From contig NZ_PUIC01000005.1 of the NCBI RefSeq assembly GCF_022750545.1, positions 1 through 64,000 on the forward strand: a DNA stretch of 64,000 nucleotides. The letters are read 5' to 3'. This document shows, piece after piece, positions 8,066-18,256 of the stretch. The translations under genes and the position numbers were made by a program. The number at the start of each line of letters is the position of its first letter. Position 1 is the first letter of the stretch. The stretch comes from Caulobacter sp. CCUG 60055 (lineage in GTDB: Bacteria > Pseudomonadota > Alphaproteobacteria > Caulobacterales > Caulobacteraceae). The notes beneath the pieces were generated by a model. It was not told where the DNA came from. It ran no database searches and saw only the letters and a list, made by a program, of their open reading frames with translations.

Positions 8066-10408
8066 GTGGCCCCCGCCCCACCCAGGCCGAGGCGCCGCCG
8101 CGTCCTGTTCGAATGGGCGGCCGTGGCCGCCGCGGCCACGGCCGTCGTCGCGGTCCTGAGCCTCGGCCAGTTGGCGGCGCGGGCAGACGCCGTCATCTAC
8201 GACGCCTTCTCCAAGCTCGGCGTCCGCACCCCGCGCGACGACATCGTCATCGTCGCCATCGACAACCGCAGCATCCAGGCCCTGGGCCGCTGGCCCTGGC
8301 CGCGCGCGCGCCACGCCGAGCTCTTGCGCCGGCTGGCCCAGGCCCGGCCGAAGGCGGTGGCCTACGACGTGCTGTTCGTCGACCCGGACCGCGATCCCGG
8401 GGCCGACCTCGCCCTGGCCGAGGCGGTCAAGGCGGCGCGTCCGACCCTGCTGCCGCTGACCTTCGACGTGCCCGGCGAGAACGGCGCGCCGTTCCGCACC
8501 GCCCTGCCCGCCCCGCCGCTGCGCGAGGCGGCGGCCGGCCTGGGTCAGGTCAACATCGCCTTCGATCCCGACGGCGTAGTCCGCCGGGCCTTCCTCTCGG
8601 AGGGCGACGCCGGCCACGACTGGCCGCACCTGATGGAGCTGACCTACCGCCAGGCGCGGGGTGCCCCGTCGCCGGCCTTCGGGCCGGCCCCGCCGCCGTC
8701 GGCGCCCCACGCCTTGGACGGCCTGGCCCGCCGGCGGCCGATGATGATCGCCTTCACCGGCCCCGCCGGCCGCTTCCGCACCATCTCGTTCGTCGACATG
8801 ATCCAGGGCGACGTGCCGGCGGTGTTCCTGCGCGACAAGCTGGTCCTGGTCGGGGCCACCGCCGACGGCCTCGGCGACCGCTACGCCACGCCGCTGTCGG
8901 GCGAGGCCGAGGCGATGCCAGGCGTCGAGGTTCAGGCCAACATGCTGGACGGCATGCTCAGCGGCCACGCCATCCGGCCGCTCGGCCCGATCGGCGCGCT
9001 GGGCTTCGCGCTCGCGCCGCTATGGCTGCTGCTGGCCAGCTTCCTGCGCCTGCGCCCGCGCGAGAACATGCTGCTGGGCGCCGGCCTGATCGTCGCCGTA
9101 CTGGCCGTTTCGGCGGGGTTGCTGCTGCACGGCGGACTGTGGGCGCCGCCGGCCGCCGGCCTGATCGGCCTGCTGGCGGTCTACCCGTTGTGGAGCTGGC
9201 GGCGGCTCGAGGCGACCAGCGCCTACATGGTCGAGGAGCTGGACGCCTTCGCCGGCGAGCCCGACCTGCTGCCCGACCTGGCCGAGGCCGCGCGGCGTCC
9301 CGGCGGCGAGGTCATCGACCATCAGCTCGACCTCATGCGCCGCACCATCGGCCGGGCCCGCAACCTGCGGCACTTCGTGACCGACGTGCTGCAGGGGCTG
9401 CCCGACGCCACCTTGGTGCTGGCCCCGGACGAGCGGGTGCTGGCCGCCAACCGCGAGGCCGAGGCGCTATTCGGCGGGACGGACGGTCGCGGGCTGGCGG
9501 GGGCCCGCCTCGCCGACCTGATCGCGCCGTTCGCCAGGGCCGAGGGCGAGGGCGAGGGCGACGCGGCCGCGCCCGACGTCGAGGCGGCGGCGCCGGACGG
9601 GCGAGTGTTCAGCACGCGTCGCCAGCCCCTGACCGACGCGGCCGGCCGCGCCGCCGGCTGGATCGTCCGCTTCACCGATATCAGCGCCATCAAGGCCGCC
9701 GGCCGCCAGCGGGAGAACATCCTCCAGCTGCTGACCCACGACATGCGCTCGCCGCAGGTGTCGATCCTGGCCCTGCTGGACAGCCGCGACGGAGCGGCCG
9801 CGCCTGACGAGCTGGCCGGGCGGATCCGCGGCTACGCCCGGCGCACCCTGGCCCTGGCCGACAACTTCGTCCACATGGCCCGGGCCGAGACCCAGCACTA
9901 CGCGATGGAGACGGTCGACCTCGGAGACCTGCTGCTCGACGCCGCCGACGACCTTTGGCCGCAGTCGTCGGCCAAGGGAGTCGCCGTCGAGGTCTCGACC
10001 GGCGACGCCGAACACCTGATCCGCGCCGACCGGTCGCTGCTGACCCGGGCGCTGATCAACCTCATCGACAACGGCGTCAAATACACCGACGCCGGCGGGC
10101 GGGTGGAATGCCGGGTAGCCGCAGGGGGAACCATCGACCGTCCGACCGCCGTCTGCACCATCGCCGACACCGGTCGCGGCATGAGCCCCGAACAGGCCGA
10201 AAAGCTGTTCGAGCGTTTCCACCGCGCGCCCTCGGCGGGGCGCACGCGGGCCGACGGCGTCGGACTGGGGCTGGTGTTCGTGCAGACGGTGATCGAACGC
10301 CATGACGGCGACATCCGCTGCGAGAGCCGCCTGGGCGAAGGCTCGACCTTCACCATCACCCTGCCGCTGGAGACCAACGGCGGGCCGGGTTCGCCGATCA
10401 GCGGCTGA
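8066..10408 (+). CDS. CHASE2-domain sensor histidine kinase
   Basis: The 780-residue inner-membrane protein starts with GTG. An N-terminal helix (about 13-32) is followed by a periplasmic CHASE2 domain (about 38-290), three membrane helices (about 300-375), a PAS-like region (about 440-545), a dimerisation domain with the phosphoacceptor His558 (LLTHDMRSP), and an ATPase domain with N-box (LINLIDNGVKYTD), G1 (ADTGRGM) and G2 (DGVGLGL). It should phosphorylate the response regulator encoded first in the operon. Its last 11 bases overlap the end of the convergent lipoprotein gene. The signal is unknown; the LysM-FecR neighbour suggests a cell-wall or envelope cue. Confidence 0.9.
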   Translation: MAPAPPRPRRRRVLFEWAAVAAAATAVVAVLSLGQLAARADAVIYDAFSKLGVRTPRDDIVIVAIDNRSIQALGRWPWPRARHAELLRRLAQARPKAVAYDVLFVDPDRDPGADLALAEAVKAARPTLLPLTFDVPGENGAPFRTALPAPPLREAAAGLGQVNIAFDPDGVVRRAFLSEGDAGHDWPHLMELTYRQARGAPSPAFGPAPPPSAPHALDGLARRRPMMIAFTGPAGRFRTISFVDMIQGDVPAVFLRDKLVLVGATADGLGDRYATPLSGEAEAMPGVEVQANMLDGMLSGHAIRPLGPIGALGFALAPLWLLLASFLRLRPRENMLLGAGLIVAVLAVSAGLLLHGGLWAPPAAGLIGLLAVYPLWSWRRLEATSAYMVEELDAFAGEPDLLPDLAEAARRPGGEVIDHQLDLMRRTIGRARNLRHFVTDVLQGLPDATLVLAPDERVLAANREAEALFGGTDGRGLAGARLADLIAPFARAEGEGEGDAAAPDVEAAAPDGRVFSTRRQPLTDAAGRAAGWIVRFTDISAIKAAGRQRENILQLLTHDMRSPQVSILALLDSRDGAAAPDELAGRIRGYARRTLALADNFVHMARAETQHYAMETVDLGDLLLDAADDLWPQSSAKGVAVEVSTGDAEHLIRADRSLLTRALINLIDNGVKYTDAGGRVECRVAAGGTIDRPTAVCTIADTGRGMSPEQAEKLFERFHRAPSAGRTRADGVGLGLVFVQTVIERHDGDIRCESRLGEGSTFTITLPLETNGGPGSPISG

Positions 10409-10937
10409 CGGCGCCCACGGCCGTCAACGGAATCCGCGCCAGGGCGGCCTGGGCCAGGGGCTCGGCCGTCTCGCCGCAGCCGCTCCGCGGGGCGCGCGTC
10501 GCGGCCTTGACGCGATAGACCTCGGCCCCGCCGGCCGCCTCGGAGATGCGCACGCTGAGGGCGCAGACCTCGGCGCCGGGCGACATCCACCACCGCTTGC
10601 TGGGCTGGATCAGCCAGTCGGGCCGTTCGCCCTTGTCGGAGGCGATCTCGGCCGCGAAGGCGCCGACGGCGACCGGGCGGGCGCTGAAGCCGGTCTCGAC
10701 CAGATAACGCGGCGGCGCGGCGGCGGTCGCCGGCGACAGGCCCAACGCGCCGAGCCGGACGGCCACGGCCTGGGCGGCGGGGCGGGCGGCCTCGCCGCCG
10801 TCGGTGAGCGCGAAGCTCGCCCCCCGCGACAGGTCCGGCCCGGCGCCGCGGCTGTCGGCGGCGATCTTCGTCGAGGCGCAGCCGCAGAGCAGACCGGCCG
10901 CTCCCAGCAGCGCCGCAGCGAGATGAATTCGAAACAT
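10398..10937 (-). CDS. Putative lipoprotein, DUF4136-like
   Basis: The 179-residue product has a signal peptide ending in the lipobox LLCGC, so Cys at about 20 should be lipidated. The mature part is a small beta/alpha domain with the feel of DUF4136 lipoproteins (paired hydrophobic strands, RWWMSPG, late helix ALARIPL); the family call is tentative. The ATG at 10937 is supported by AGGAGG about 10 bases upstream; an in-frame TTG lies one codon earlier. The gene is convergent with the CHASE2 kinase gene (11-base overlap) and divergent from the acyl-CoA synthetase gene. Confidence 0.75.
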   Translation of the reverse strand: MFRIHLAAALLGAAGLLCGCASTKIAADSRGAGPDLSRGASFALTDGGEAARPAAQAVAVRLGALGLSPATAAAPPRYLVETGFSARPVAVGAFAAEIASDKGERPDWLIQPSKRWWMSPGAEVCALSVRISEAAGGAEVYRVKAATRAPRSGCGETAEPLAQAALARIPLTAVGAVSR

Positions 10938-11150
10938 CAAAGACTTCGCCTCCTGGCGACCGTCCGCGCCTTTCGCACAGCCTTAGCCTCGGCGACCGAG
11001 GATGAACAGCGCCTGACGGTCGCAACCGCCTGCACGCCCAGGCTGCGGCGTCCCTCGAAAGAAGCCGGCCGCCCCTTGCGCGGGACGCCGAAATCGGGAC
11101 CGATACAAGGCGCAGGGCGGCGCATCGGCGCCTCCGAAGGAGGTGCGGCG

Positions 11151-13787
11151 ATGACCACGCGGAACTTCAACGCCCTGTTCGAACCCTCGGCCATCGCCCT
11201 GATCGGGGCCAGCAACCGGCCCGGCTCGGTGGGCGAGGTGCTGGCCCGCAACCTGCTGGAAAGCGGCTTCTCCGGCGCGGTCCTGCCGGTCAACCCGCAC
11301 GAGCGGGCGGTCCGTTCCGCCCTGGCCTATCCCTCGGTGGCCGACCTGCCGGTGACGCCGGACCTCGCCGTCATCGCCACGCCGGCCGCCACCGTGCCCG
11401 ACATCGTCGCCCAGCTCGGCGCGCGCGGCTGCCGCGCCGCCGTGGTGATCAGCGCCGGCTTCTCCGAGCCCGCCCTGCGCCAGCGCCTGCTCGACGCGGC
11501 CCGGCCGCACCTGCTGCGGGTGGTCGGTCCCAACTGCCTGGGCTTCATCTCGCCGGGCCGGGGGGTCAACGCCAGCTTCGCCCAGCTGACGCCCAGGGCT
11601 GGCGACATCGCCCTGGTGGCCCAGTCCGGGGCCATCACCACCGCCGTGCTGGACTGGGCCGACGGGCGCGGCTTCGGCTTCTCGCACGTGGTCACCCTGG
11701 GCGACATGGCCGACGTCGATTTCGGCGACGTGCTCGACTACCTCGCCCTCGACCGGCAGACGCGGGCGATCCTGCTCTATGTCGAGAGCATCACCGACGC
11801 GCGCAAGTTCATGTCGGCCGGCCGCATCGCCGCGCGGGCCAAGCCGGTGATCGTCATCAAGTCGGGCCGCAGCGCCGCCGGGGCCAAGGCCGCCTTCTCG
11901 CACACCGGCGCCCTGGCCGGGGCCGACGCGGTCTACGACGCCGCCTTTCGCCGCGCCGGCATGCTGCGGGTGACCGAGCTGCGCGAACTGTTCGACGCGG
12001 TGGGCACGCTGAACGCCGGCTTCCAGCTGACGGGCGAGCGGCTGTGCATCGTCACCAACGGCGGCGGGGCCGGGGTGATGGCGGTGGACGCCCTGACCGG
12101 GCACGGCGGCGCCCTGGCCGAGCTGTCGCCCGAGACCATCGAGGCCCTGAGCCGCGTGCTGCCGGCGGCCTGGTCGCACGGCGATCCGGTCGACATCATC
12201 GGCGACGCCCCGCCGGAACGCTACGAGGCGGCCCTGAAGGCGGTGCTGGCCGATCGCGCCGCCGAGGCCGTGCTGGTGATGAACTGTCCGACGGCGGTGG
12301 CCGACAGCGTCTCGGCGGCGCGGGCCGTGGTCTCGGCCCTGGCCGGCCGGGTCGACCGCCGGCCTATCCTCACCTGCTGGCTGGGCGAGACCGCCGCCGC
12401 CCCGGCCCGGCGGCTGCTCGCCTCGCACGGCCTGCCGGCCCACGAGACGCCCGACGAGGCCGTGCGCGCCTTCATGCATCTGGTCGACCATCACCGGAAC
12501 CAGGACCTTCTGATGGAATCGCCGCCGGCCGCGCCCGAGGACGGCGACCGCACCGCCGCCCGCGCCATCGTCGACCGCGCCATGGCCGAGGGCCGAGCCG
12601 CCCTGACCCAGATCGAGGTCGAGGCGGTGCTCCAGGCCTACGGCGTGTCGACCGCGGGCAGCCGGGCCGCCGCCACGCCGGCCGAGGCGGCGGCGCAGGC
12701 CGAGGGCCTGCCCGCGCCCTACGCCCTCAAGATCCAGTCGCCCGACATCAGCCACAAGTCCGACGTCGGCGGCGTCGCCCTGGGCCTGCCGACCGCCGAC
12801 GCGGTGCGGACCGCGGCGGAGGCGATGCTGAAGCGGGTGGCCGCCGCCGCGCCGGACGCGCGCGTCGACGGGTTCATCCTCCAGCCGATGATCGTCCGTC
12901 CCCACGGGCGCGAGCTGATCGCCGGCCTGACCGTCGACGCCACCTTCGGACCGGCCGTGCTGTTCGGGGCCGGCGGGGTGGCGGTCGAGGTGGTGGCCGA
13001 CCGGGCCATCGGCCTGCCGCCGCTGAACCGCGTCCTGGCGCGCGAGATGATCGGGCGCACACGGGTCTCGCGCCTGCTCAAGGCTTACCGCGACCAGCCG
13101 GCGGTCGACGAGGACAAGGTGGCCGAGGTGCTGGAGCGGCTGTCGATGATGGTCATCGAACTGCCCGAGATCGCCGAGCTGGACATCAACCCCCTGCTGG
13201 CCGACGACAAGGGCGCGGTGGCGCTGGACGCCCGCGTCAGGCTGGCCGAGCCGTCGGTGCGCTTCGCCATCCGCCCCTACCCCGCCGGCCTGGAGCGCGA
13301 CATCGTCCTGGACAGCGGCGAGCGGCTGTCCATGCGGCCGATCAAGCCGCACGACGCCCCTGGCCTGACCGAGCTGACGGCCTCGTCCTCGGCCGAGGAC
13401 GTGCGCCTGCGCTTCCACGGCGTCCTGCGCCAGCTGCCGCACGCCCTGGCCGCGCGGCTGACCCAGATCGACTACGACCGCGAGCAGGCCTTCGTCGCCC
13501 TCGACGCCGACGGGGCCATCGTCGGGGTGGCGCGGCTGATCGCCGACCCCGAGGGCGAGGCGGCCGAGTTCGCCATGCTGGTGCGCACCGACCGCCAGCA
13601 GCACGGCCTGGGCCGGGCCCTGCTCGCCAGCCTGCTGGACTACGCCCGCCAGCGCGGACTGCGCAGCGTCTGGGGCGACGTGCTGAACGACAATGTCGCC
13701 ATGCTGACCCTGGCCGACGCCCTCGGCTTCCGCCGCGGCGCGGCCGACGACGCGCGGCTGGTGCGGGTGACCCGGACGCTGGCCTGA
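11151..13787 (+). CDS. Acyl-CoA synthetase (NDP-forming)/GNAT fusion, Pat-type protein acetyltransferase
   Basis: The 878-residue cytoplasmic protein joins a CoA-binding domain (about 8-105, IALIGASNRPGSVG), succinyl-CoA ligase-like domains (about 130-450, with the usual active-site His251 in FSHTGALAGAD), an ATP-grasp domain (about 490-690) and a C-terminal GNAT domain (about 720-870). This is the architecture of PatZ/Pat enzymes that acetylate lysines of metabolic proteins such as acetyl-CoA synthetase. The ATG at 11151 has AAGGAGG at 11137-11143. The neighbours do not define a pathway. Whether the synthetase half is active cannot be judged by eye; it is inactive in PatZ. Confidence 0.88.
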   Translation: MTTRNFNALFEPSAIALIGASNRPGSVGEVLARNLLESGFSGAVLPVNPHERAVRSALAYPSVADLPVTPDLAVIATPAATVPDIVAQLGARGCRAAVVISAGFSEPALRQRLLDAARPHLLRVVGPNCLGFISPGRGVNASFAQLTPRAGDIALVAQSGAITTAVLDWADGRGFGFSHVVTLGDMADVDFGDVLDYLALDRQTRAILLYVESITDARKFMSAGRIAARAKPVIVIKSGRSAAGAKAAFSHTGALAGADAVYDAAFRRAGMLRVTELRELFDAVGTLNAGFQLTGERLCIVTNGGGAGVMAVDALTGHGGALAELSPETIEALSRVLPAAWSHGDPVDIIGDAPPERYEAALKAVLADRAAEAVLVMNCPTAVADSVSAARAVVSALAGRVDRRPILTCWLGETAAAPARRLLASHGLPAHETPDEAVRAFMHLVDHHRNQDLLMESPPAAPEDGDRTAARAIVDRAMAEGRAALTQIEVEAVLQAYGVSTAGSRAAATPAEAAAQAEGLPAPYALKIQSPDISHKSDVGGVALGLPTADAVRTAAEAMLKRVAAAAPDARVDGFILQPMIVRPHGRELIAGLTVDATFGPAVLFGAGGVAVEVVADRAIGLPPLNRVLAREMIGRTRVSRLLKAYRDQPAVDEDKVAEVLERLSMMVIELPEIAELDINPLLADDKGAVALDARVRLAEPSVRFAIRPYPAGLERDIVLDSGERLSMRPIKPHDAPGLTELTASSSAEDVRLRFHGVLRQLPHALAARLTQIDYDREQAFVALDADGAIVGVARLIADPEGEAAEFAMLVRTDRQQHGLGRALLASLLDYARQRGLRSVWGDVLNDNVAMLTLADALGFRRGAADDARLVRVTRTLA

Positions 13788-13842
13788 CGGGCCCGCCCCG
13801 CCCCTCGCCCATGGCGATCAATCGACAATTGTGAAACTTTGC

Positions 13843-13873
13843 AGCCGGACGGCCTCATCGAAACAATCCGGCT
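13843..13873. promoter_or_regulatory. Inverted repeat upstream of the RND efflux operon
   Basis: A perfect 7-base inverted repeat (AGCCGGA / TCCGGCT) with a 17-base spacer lies about 105 bases before the adaptor gene, just after an AT-richer stretch (CAATTGTGAAACTTTG). It may be an operator or a transcript hairpin. No regulator gene is adjacent, so the role is a guess. Confidence 0.3.
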
Positions 13874-13976
13874 ACATGACGCCCCTATGACCCAAGACCC
13901 GAGCGCTGGCGGCCGACAGCCTGCGGCGGGGGGATCAGTCGGGCCGCGTGCCGCGGACGAGTGCGAAGGATCGGGT

Positions 13977-15125
13977 ATGGCGTCTGCTCAACGGCGTTTT
14001 CGATGGGGCTTCGTCGTCCTGGCCGCGGTGGTCGTCGTGCTGGCGATCTGGGCGCTGACGCATCGCAAGAAGGCCGCCCCGCCGCCCAAGGCCGGCGCGG
14101 TCTCGGTCAGCGTGGCCAAGGCCGTCCTCCAGGACGTCGCCGTCCGCGTCGAGGCCCTGGGCGCGGCCCAGGCCTGGCAGAGCGCCACCGTCCGCGCCCA
14201 GGTCAGCGGCAAGCTGGTCAGCGTCCCCGCGCGCGAAGGGACCGACGTCGCGGCCGGCGCCCTGCTGGCCGAGATCGACCCCGCGCCGTTCCGCGCCCTC
14301 CTGACCCAGGCCGAGGGCGTGCTGGCGCGCGACCGCGCCCTGCTCCAGAACGCCCGCCTCGACCTCGCCCGCTACCGCCAGCTCGCCGCCCAGGACTCCA
14401 TCGCCCGCCAGCAGGTCGACACCCAGGCCGCCCTGGTCAAGCAGTACGAGGGCGTGGTCGCCGCCGACGAAGGCGCGGCGGCCACGGCGCGGATCAACCT
14501 GGGCTATTGCCGCATCACCGCGCCCTGGGCCGGCCGCATCGGCGTGCGTCAGGTCGACGCCGGCAACCTGGTCGGCGCTTCGGACGCGTCGGGCCTGTTC
14601 ATCCTGAACCAGATCTCGCCCATCGCCGTGACCTTCACCTTGCCGCAGGGCGCGTTCCAGCGGCTGTCGGAGGCCTCGGCCGGCTTCAGCCGGCCGCTGG
14701 CCGTCAAGGCCCTCAGCCAGGAGACCGGCGCGGCGCTGGGAACGGGCGAGCTGACCGTGGTCGACAACCGCGTCGACCCGACCACCGGCACCATCCAGCT
14801 CAAGGCGCGGTTCCCCAATGCCGACCATCGCCTGTGGCCCGGCCAGTTCGTCAATGTCAGCCTGACCCTGCGCACCCTGCCCCAGGCGCTGACCGTGCCG
14901 GCCGGCGCCGTCAACCACGGCCCCAAGGGCGATTTCGCCTATGTGGTGGGCGCTGACGGCAAGGCGGCCTCGCGGCCCCTGACCGTCGCCCAGACCCAGG
15001 ACGGCGTGGCGGTGATCGGCGCGGGCCTCAAGCCCGGCGAGACGGTGGTGATCGACGGCCAGATGACGCTGAAGCCCGGCATGGCGGTCAAACCCCGCCC
15101 GGCGGCGGGAGCGAGCGGCAAGTGA
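13977..15125 (+). CDS. RND efflux periplasmic adaptor, MdtA-like
   Basis: The 382-residue membrane-fusion protein has an N-terminal anchor (about 9-28) rather than a lipobox, a biotinyl-lipoyl-like domain, a short coiled-coil hairpin (about 110-165), and beta-barrel domains with the family pattern GRIGVRQVDAGN. It should link an inner-membrane RND pump to an outer-membrane channel. The ATG at 13977 follows GAAGGA at 13965-13970; the frame is open from 13839, but the upstream part is low-quality sequence ahead of the natural anchor. The gene overlaps the pump gene downstream. No outer-membrane factor is encoded nearby, so a shared TolC-type channel is likely. Confidence 0.9.
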   Translation: MASAQRRFRWGFVVLAAVVVVLAIWALTHRKKAAPPPKAGAVSVSVAKAVLQDVAVRVEALGAAQAWQSATVRAQVSGKLVSVPAREGTDVAAGALLAEIDPAPFRALLTQAEGVLARDRALLQNARLDLARYRQLAAQDSIARQQVDTQAALVKQYEGVVAADEGAAATARINLGYCRITAPWAGRIGVRQVDAGNLVGASDASGLFILNQISPIAVTFTLPQGAFQRLSEASAGFSRPLAVKALSQETGAALGTGELTVVDNRVDPTTGTIQLKARFPNADHRLWPGQFVNVSLTLRTLPQALTVPAGAVNHGPKGDFAYVVGADGKAASRPLTVAQTQDGVAVIGAGLKPGETVVIDGQMTLKPGMAVKPRPAAGASGK

Positions 15126-18100
15126 GCATCTCCGGCGTCTTCATCCGGCGACCGGTCGCCACCTCGCTGATCGCCGCAGCCTTCCTGGTGCTGGGGGTGG
15201 TCGCCTATTTCCAGCTGCCGGTGGCGGCCTTGCCCCAGGTCGACTTCCCGACCATCCAGGTCAGCGCCAACCTGCCCGGGGCCAGCCCCGAGACCATGGC
15301 CTCGAACGTGGCCACGCCGCTGGAGCGGCAGTTCTCGCTGATCTCCGGGGTCAGCCAGATGACCTCGTCCAGCTCGCTGGGCGCCACCCAGATCACCTTG
15401 CAGTTCGACCTGTCGCGCAACATCGATTCCGCCGCCCAGGACGTGCAGGCCGCCATCAACGCCGCCGGCGGCCAGCTGCCGACCAACCTGCCCAGCCCGC
15501 CGAGCTTTCGGAAGGTCAATCCGGCCGACGCGCCGATCATGCTGATCGCCCTGGATTCGGACACCATGCCGCTGAGCAAGGTCAGCGACTACGCCGACAA
15601 CATCCTGGCCCAGCAGATCTCGCGCATCGACGGGGTCGGCCAGGTCAACATCGGCGGCCAGCAGAAACCCTCGGTGCGCATCCGCATCGATCCGCGCCGC
15701 GCCGCCGCCCTCGGCGTCCAGCTCGACAGCGTGCGCACGACCATCGCCGCCAGCACGGTCAACGCCCCCAAGGGCGTGATCGCCGGCGGGCAGAAGAACC
15801 TGACCGTCTACGCCAACGACCAGATCCAGGAGGTCGCCGCTTGGAACCGGCTGATCGTCGGCTATCGCAACGGCGCGCCGATCCGCGTCCGCGACATCGG
15901 CGAGGCCGTCGACAGCGTCGAGAACAACCAGATCGGGGCCTGGGCCTTCGCCGGCAAGGCCAACGCCGACAAGGGCCTCCAGGGCGGCGGGCGCGGGGTG
16001 CTGCTGATCATCTTCAAGCAGCCCGGCGCCAACGTGGTGAAGACGGTCGACCGCATCCGCGCGGCGCTGCCGGGATTGCAGGCCAACATCCCGCCGGCGA
16101 TCGGCGTGCACGTCCTGGCCGACCGCACCCAGACCATCCGCGCCTCGGTGCGCGACGTGCAGATCACCCTGCTGATCACCGTCGGCCTGGTGGTGGGCGT
16201 GATCTTCTTCTTCCTGCGCAACGCCCGCGCCACCCTGATCCCCAGCGTGGTGGTGCCGCTGTCGCTGCTGGCCACGGCCGGGGTGATGCTGCCGATGGGC
16301 TTCAGCCTCGACAACCTGTCGCTGATGGCGCTGTCGATCGCCGTCGGCTTCGTGGTCGACGACGCGGTGGTCATGCTCGAGGCGATCTGGCGGCGGATCG
16401 AGCACGGCGAGCGGCCGTTCCAGGCGGCCCTGGCCGGCTCGGGCGAGATCAACTTCACCATCCTGTCGATCTCGATCTCGCTGGTGGCGGTGTTCACGCC
16501 GCTGATGTTCATGGGCGGCGTGGTCGGGCGGCTGATGCGCGAGTTCGCCGTGACGCTCAGCGTGGCGGTGGTGCTGTCGGTGCTGTTTTCGCTGACGCTG
16601 ACGCCGATGCTGTGCGCCAAGTTCCTCAAGGCGCCGACGCCGCCGTCGAACCGCCTCACCAAGGGGCTGGAGACCGCGTTCCGCAAGCTGGAGAACGGCT
16701 ACGCCCGGGCGCTCGACGTGGTGCTCCGCCACATGCGCCTGACCCTGGCGATCTTCCTGGGCACGGTGGTCCTGGCCGTCGTGCTGTATGCGACCACCCC
16801 CACAGGCTTCTTCCCCCAGCAGGACACCGGCTTCATCAGCGGCGTGATGGTCACCTCGCAGGACGCCTCGTTCGCCAAGACCAGCGCCAAGGTCGAGGCG
16901 GTGGCCAAGGTGCTGCGCGAGGACCCCGACATCGCCGGCTTCGGCGCCTTCGTCGGCTCGTCCGGCGCCAACCAGGCCAACCTGACCATCAGCCTGGCCC
17001 CGCGCGACGACGGCCGCACCGCCACCGCCGACCAGATCATCAACCGCCTGCGGCCCAAGCTGGCCCAGTTGGTCGGGGTGCAGACCTTCCTGCAGGCCAA
17101 CCAGGACATCAACGTCGGCGGCCGGCCGGGCCGGGCCCAGTACCAGTACACCCTGTCCGACGCCGACATTGCCGAGCTGAACAGCTGGACGCCGCGCCTC
17201 CTGGCCGCGCTCCAGGCCATGCCCGAGCTCAAGGACGTCAGCTCCGACCAGCAGTCCCAGGCCGGGGCGGTGGTGCTGACCATCGACCGCGACGCGGCCT
17301 CGCGCTTCGGGATCAATCCGGCCGACATCGACGCGGCGATCTACAACCTGATCGGCCAGCGGCAGGTCGCCCAGTACTTCACCCAGCTGAACAGCTACCA
17401 CGTGGTGCTGGAGGCGCCGCCGCAGCTGCAGGCGACGCCCGCCCTGTTCGACACCGTCCGCCTGGTCTCGCCGGTCACCGGCAAGTCCGCGCCGCTGTCG
17501 CTGTTCGTCAAGGCCGACCCGACCGCCGCCAGCACCCTGACCGTCGGCCACCAGGGCCAGTTCCCCGCCGCCACCCTGTCGTTCAACCTCGCCCCGGGGG
17601 TGTCGCTGGGCAAGGCGACCCAGCTGGTCGAACAGGCCCGCGAGCGGCTCGGCGCGCCGTCGACCCTGATCGGCTCGTTCCAGGGCACCGCCCAGGCGTT
17701 CCAGCAGTCGCTGGCCGACGAGCCCGTGCTGATCGCGGCGGCGCTTCTGGCGGTCTATGTGATCTTGGGCGTGCTCTACGAGAGCTACATCCACCCGCTG
17801 ACCATCCTGTCCACCCTGCCCTCGGCCGGGGTGGGGGCGCTGATCGCCCTGCTGGCCGCCGGCCAGGACCTCAACGTCATCGGCATCATCGCCATCATCC
17901 TGCTGATCGGCATCGTCAAGAAGAACGGCATCATGATCGTCGACGTGGCCCTGCGGCTGGAGCGCGAGGAGGGCCTGTCGGCCAAGGAGGCGGTGACCCA
18001 GGCCTCGCACCTGCGGCTGCGGCCGATCCTGATGACCACCGCCTGCGCCCTGTTCAGCGGCGTGCCGATGATCCTCGGCCAGGGCACCGGCTCGGAGTTC

Positions 18101-18250
18101 CGCCAGCCACTGGGCTGGGCCATCGTCGGCGGCCTGCTGGTCTCGCAGGTGCTGACCCTGTTCACCACGCCGGTGATCTACATCTATCTCGACCGCCTGC
18201 GCCGCCGGGGCGAGCTGGAGGCCCCGGCCAGCGAGCCGGCCCCGGTCTGA
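15122..18250 (+). CDS. RND efflux pump, MdtB/MdtC-like (HAE1 family)
   Basis: The 1042-residue pump starts with GTG overlapping the adaptor stop. It shows the RND plan: TM1 (about 12-30), two large periplasmic loops (about 35-335 and 560-865), and TM blocks near 335-540 and 870-1020. The start ISGVFIRRPVATSLI and TM4 with VGFVVDDAVVMLEA (proton-relay Asp pair) are typical of the MdtBC/HAE1 group. Substrates are likely amphipathic drugs, bile-salt-like compounds or metabolites. E. coli MdtBC uses two different pump subunits; here only one is present, as in many alphaproteobacteria. Confidence 0.92.
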   Translation: MSISGVFIRRPVATSLIAAAFLVLGVVAYFQLPVAALPQVDFPTIQVSANLPGASPETMASNVATPLERQFSLISGVSQMTSSSSLGATQITLQFDLSRNIDSAAQDVQAAINAAGGQLPTNLPSPPSFRKVNPADAPIMLIALDSDTMPLSKVSDYADNILAQQISRIDGVGQVNIGGQQKPSVRIRIDPRRAAALGVQLDSVRTTIAASTVNAPKGVIAGGQKNLTVYANDQIQEVAAWNRLIVGYRNGAPIRVRDIGEAVDSVENNQIGAWAFAGKANADKGLQGGGRGVLLIIFKQPGANVVKTVDRIRAALPGLQANIPPAIGVHVLADRTQTIRASVRDVQITLLITVGLVVGVIFFFLRNARATLIPSVVVPLSLLATAGVMLPMGFSLDNLSLMALSIAVGFVVDDAVVMLEAIWRRIEHGERPFQAALAGSGEINFTILSISISLVAVFTPLMFMGGVVGRLMREFAVTLSVAVVLSVLFSLTLTPMLCAKFLKAPTPPSNRLTKGLETAFRKLENGYARALDVVLRHMRLTLAIFLGTVVLAVVLYATTPTGFFPQQDTGFISGVMVTSQDASFAKTSAKVEAVAKVLREDPDIAGFGAFVGSSGANQANLTISLAPRDDGRTATADQIINRLRPKLAQLVGVQTFLQANQDINVGGRPGRAQYQYTLSDADIAELNSWTPRLLAALQAMPELKDVSSDQQSQAGAVVLTIDRDAASRFGINPADIDAAIYNLIGQRQVAQYFTQLNSYHVVLEAPPQLQATPALFDTVRLVSPVTGKSAPLSLFVKADPTAASTLTVGHQGQFPAATLSFNLAPGVSLGKATQLVEQARERLGAPSTLIGSFQGTAQAFQQSLADEPVLIAAALLAVYVILGVLYESYIHPLTILSTLPSAGVGALIALLAAGQDLNVIGIIAIILLIGIVKKNGIMIVDVALRLEREEGLSAKEAVTQASHLRLRPILMTTACALFSGVPMILGQGTGSEFRQPLGWAIVGGLLVSQVLTLFTTPVIYIYLDRLRRRGELEAPASEPAPV

Positions 18251-18256
18251 TCGCGG

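Noticed and set aside
14939-18010. Very long minus-strand frame (about 1020 codons) over the RND pump gene
   Set aside because: The plus frame encodes a full RND pump; the minus product is His/Gln/Asp-rich antisense sequence without domains.
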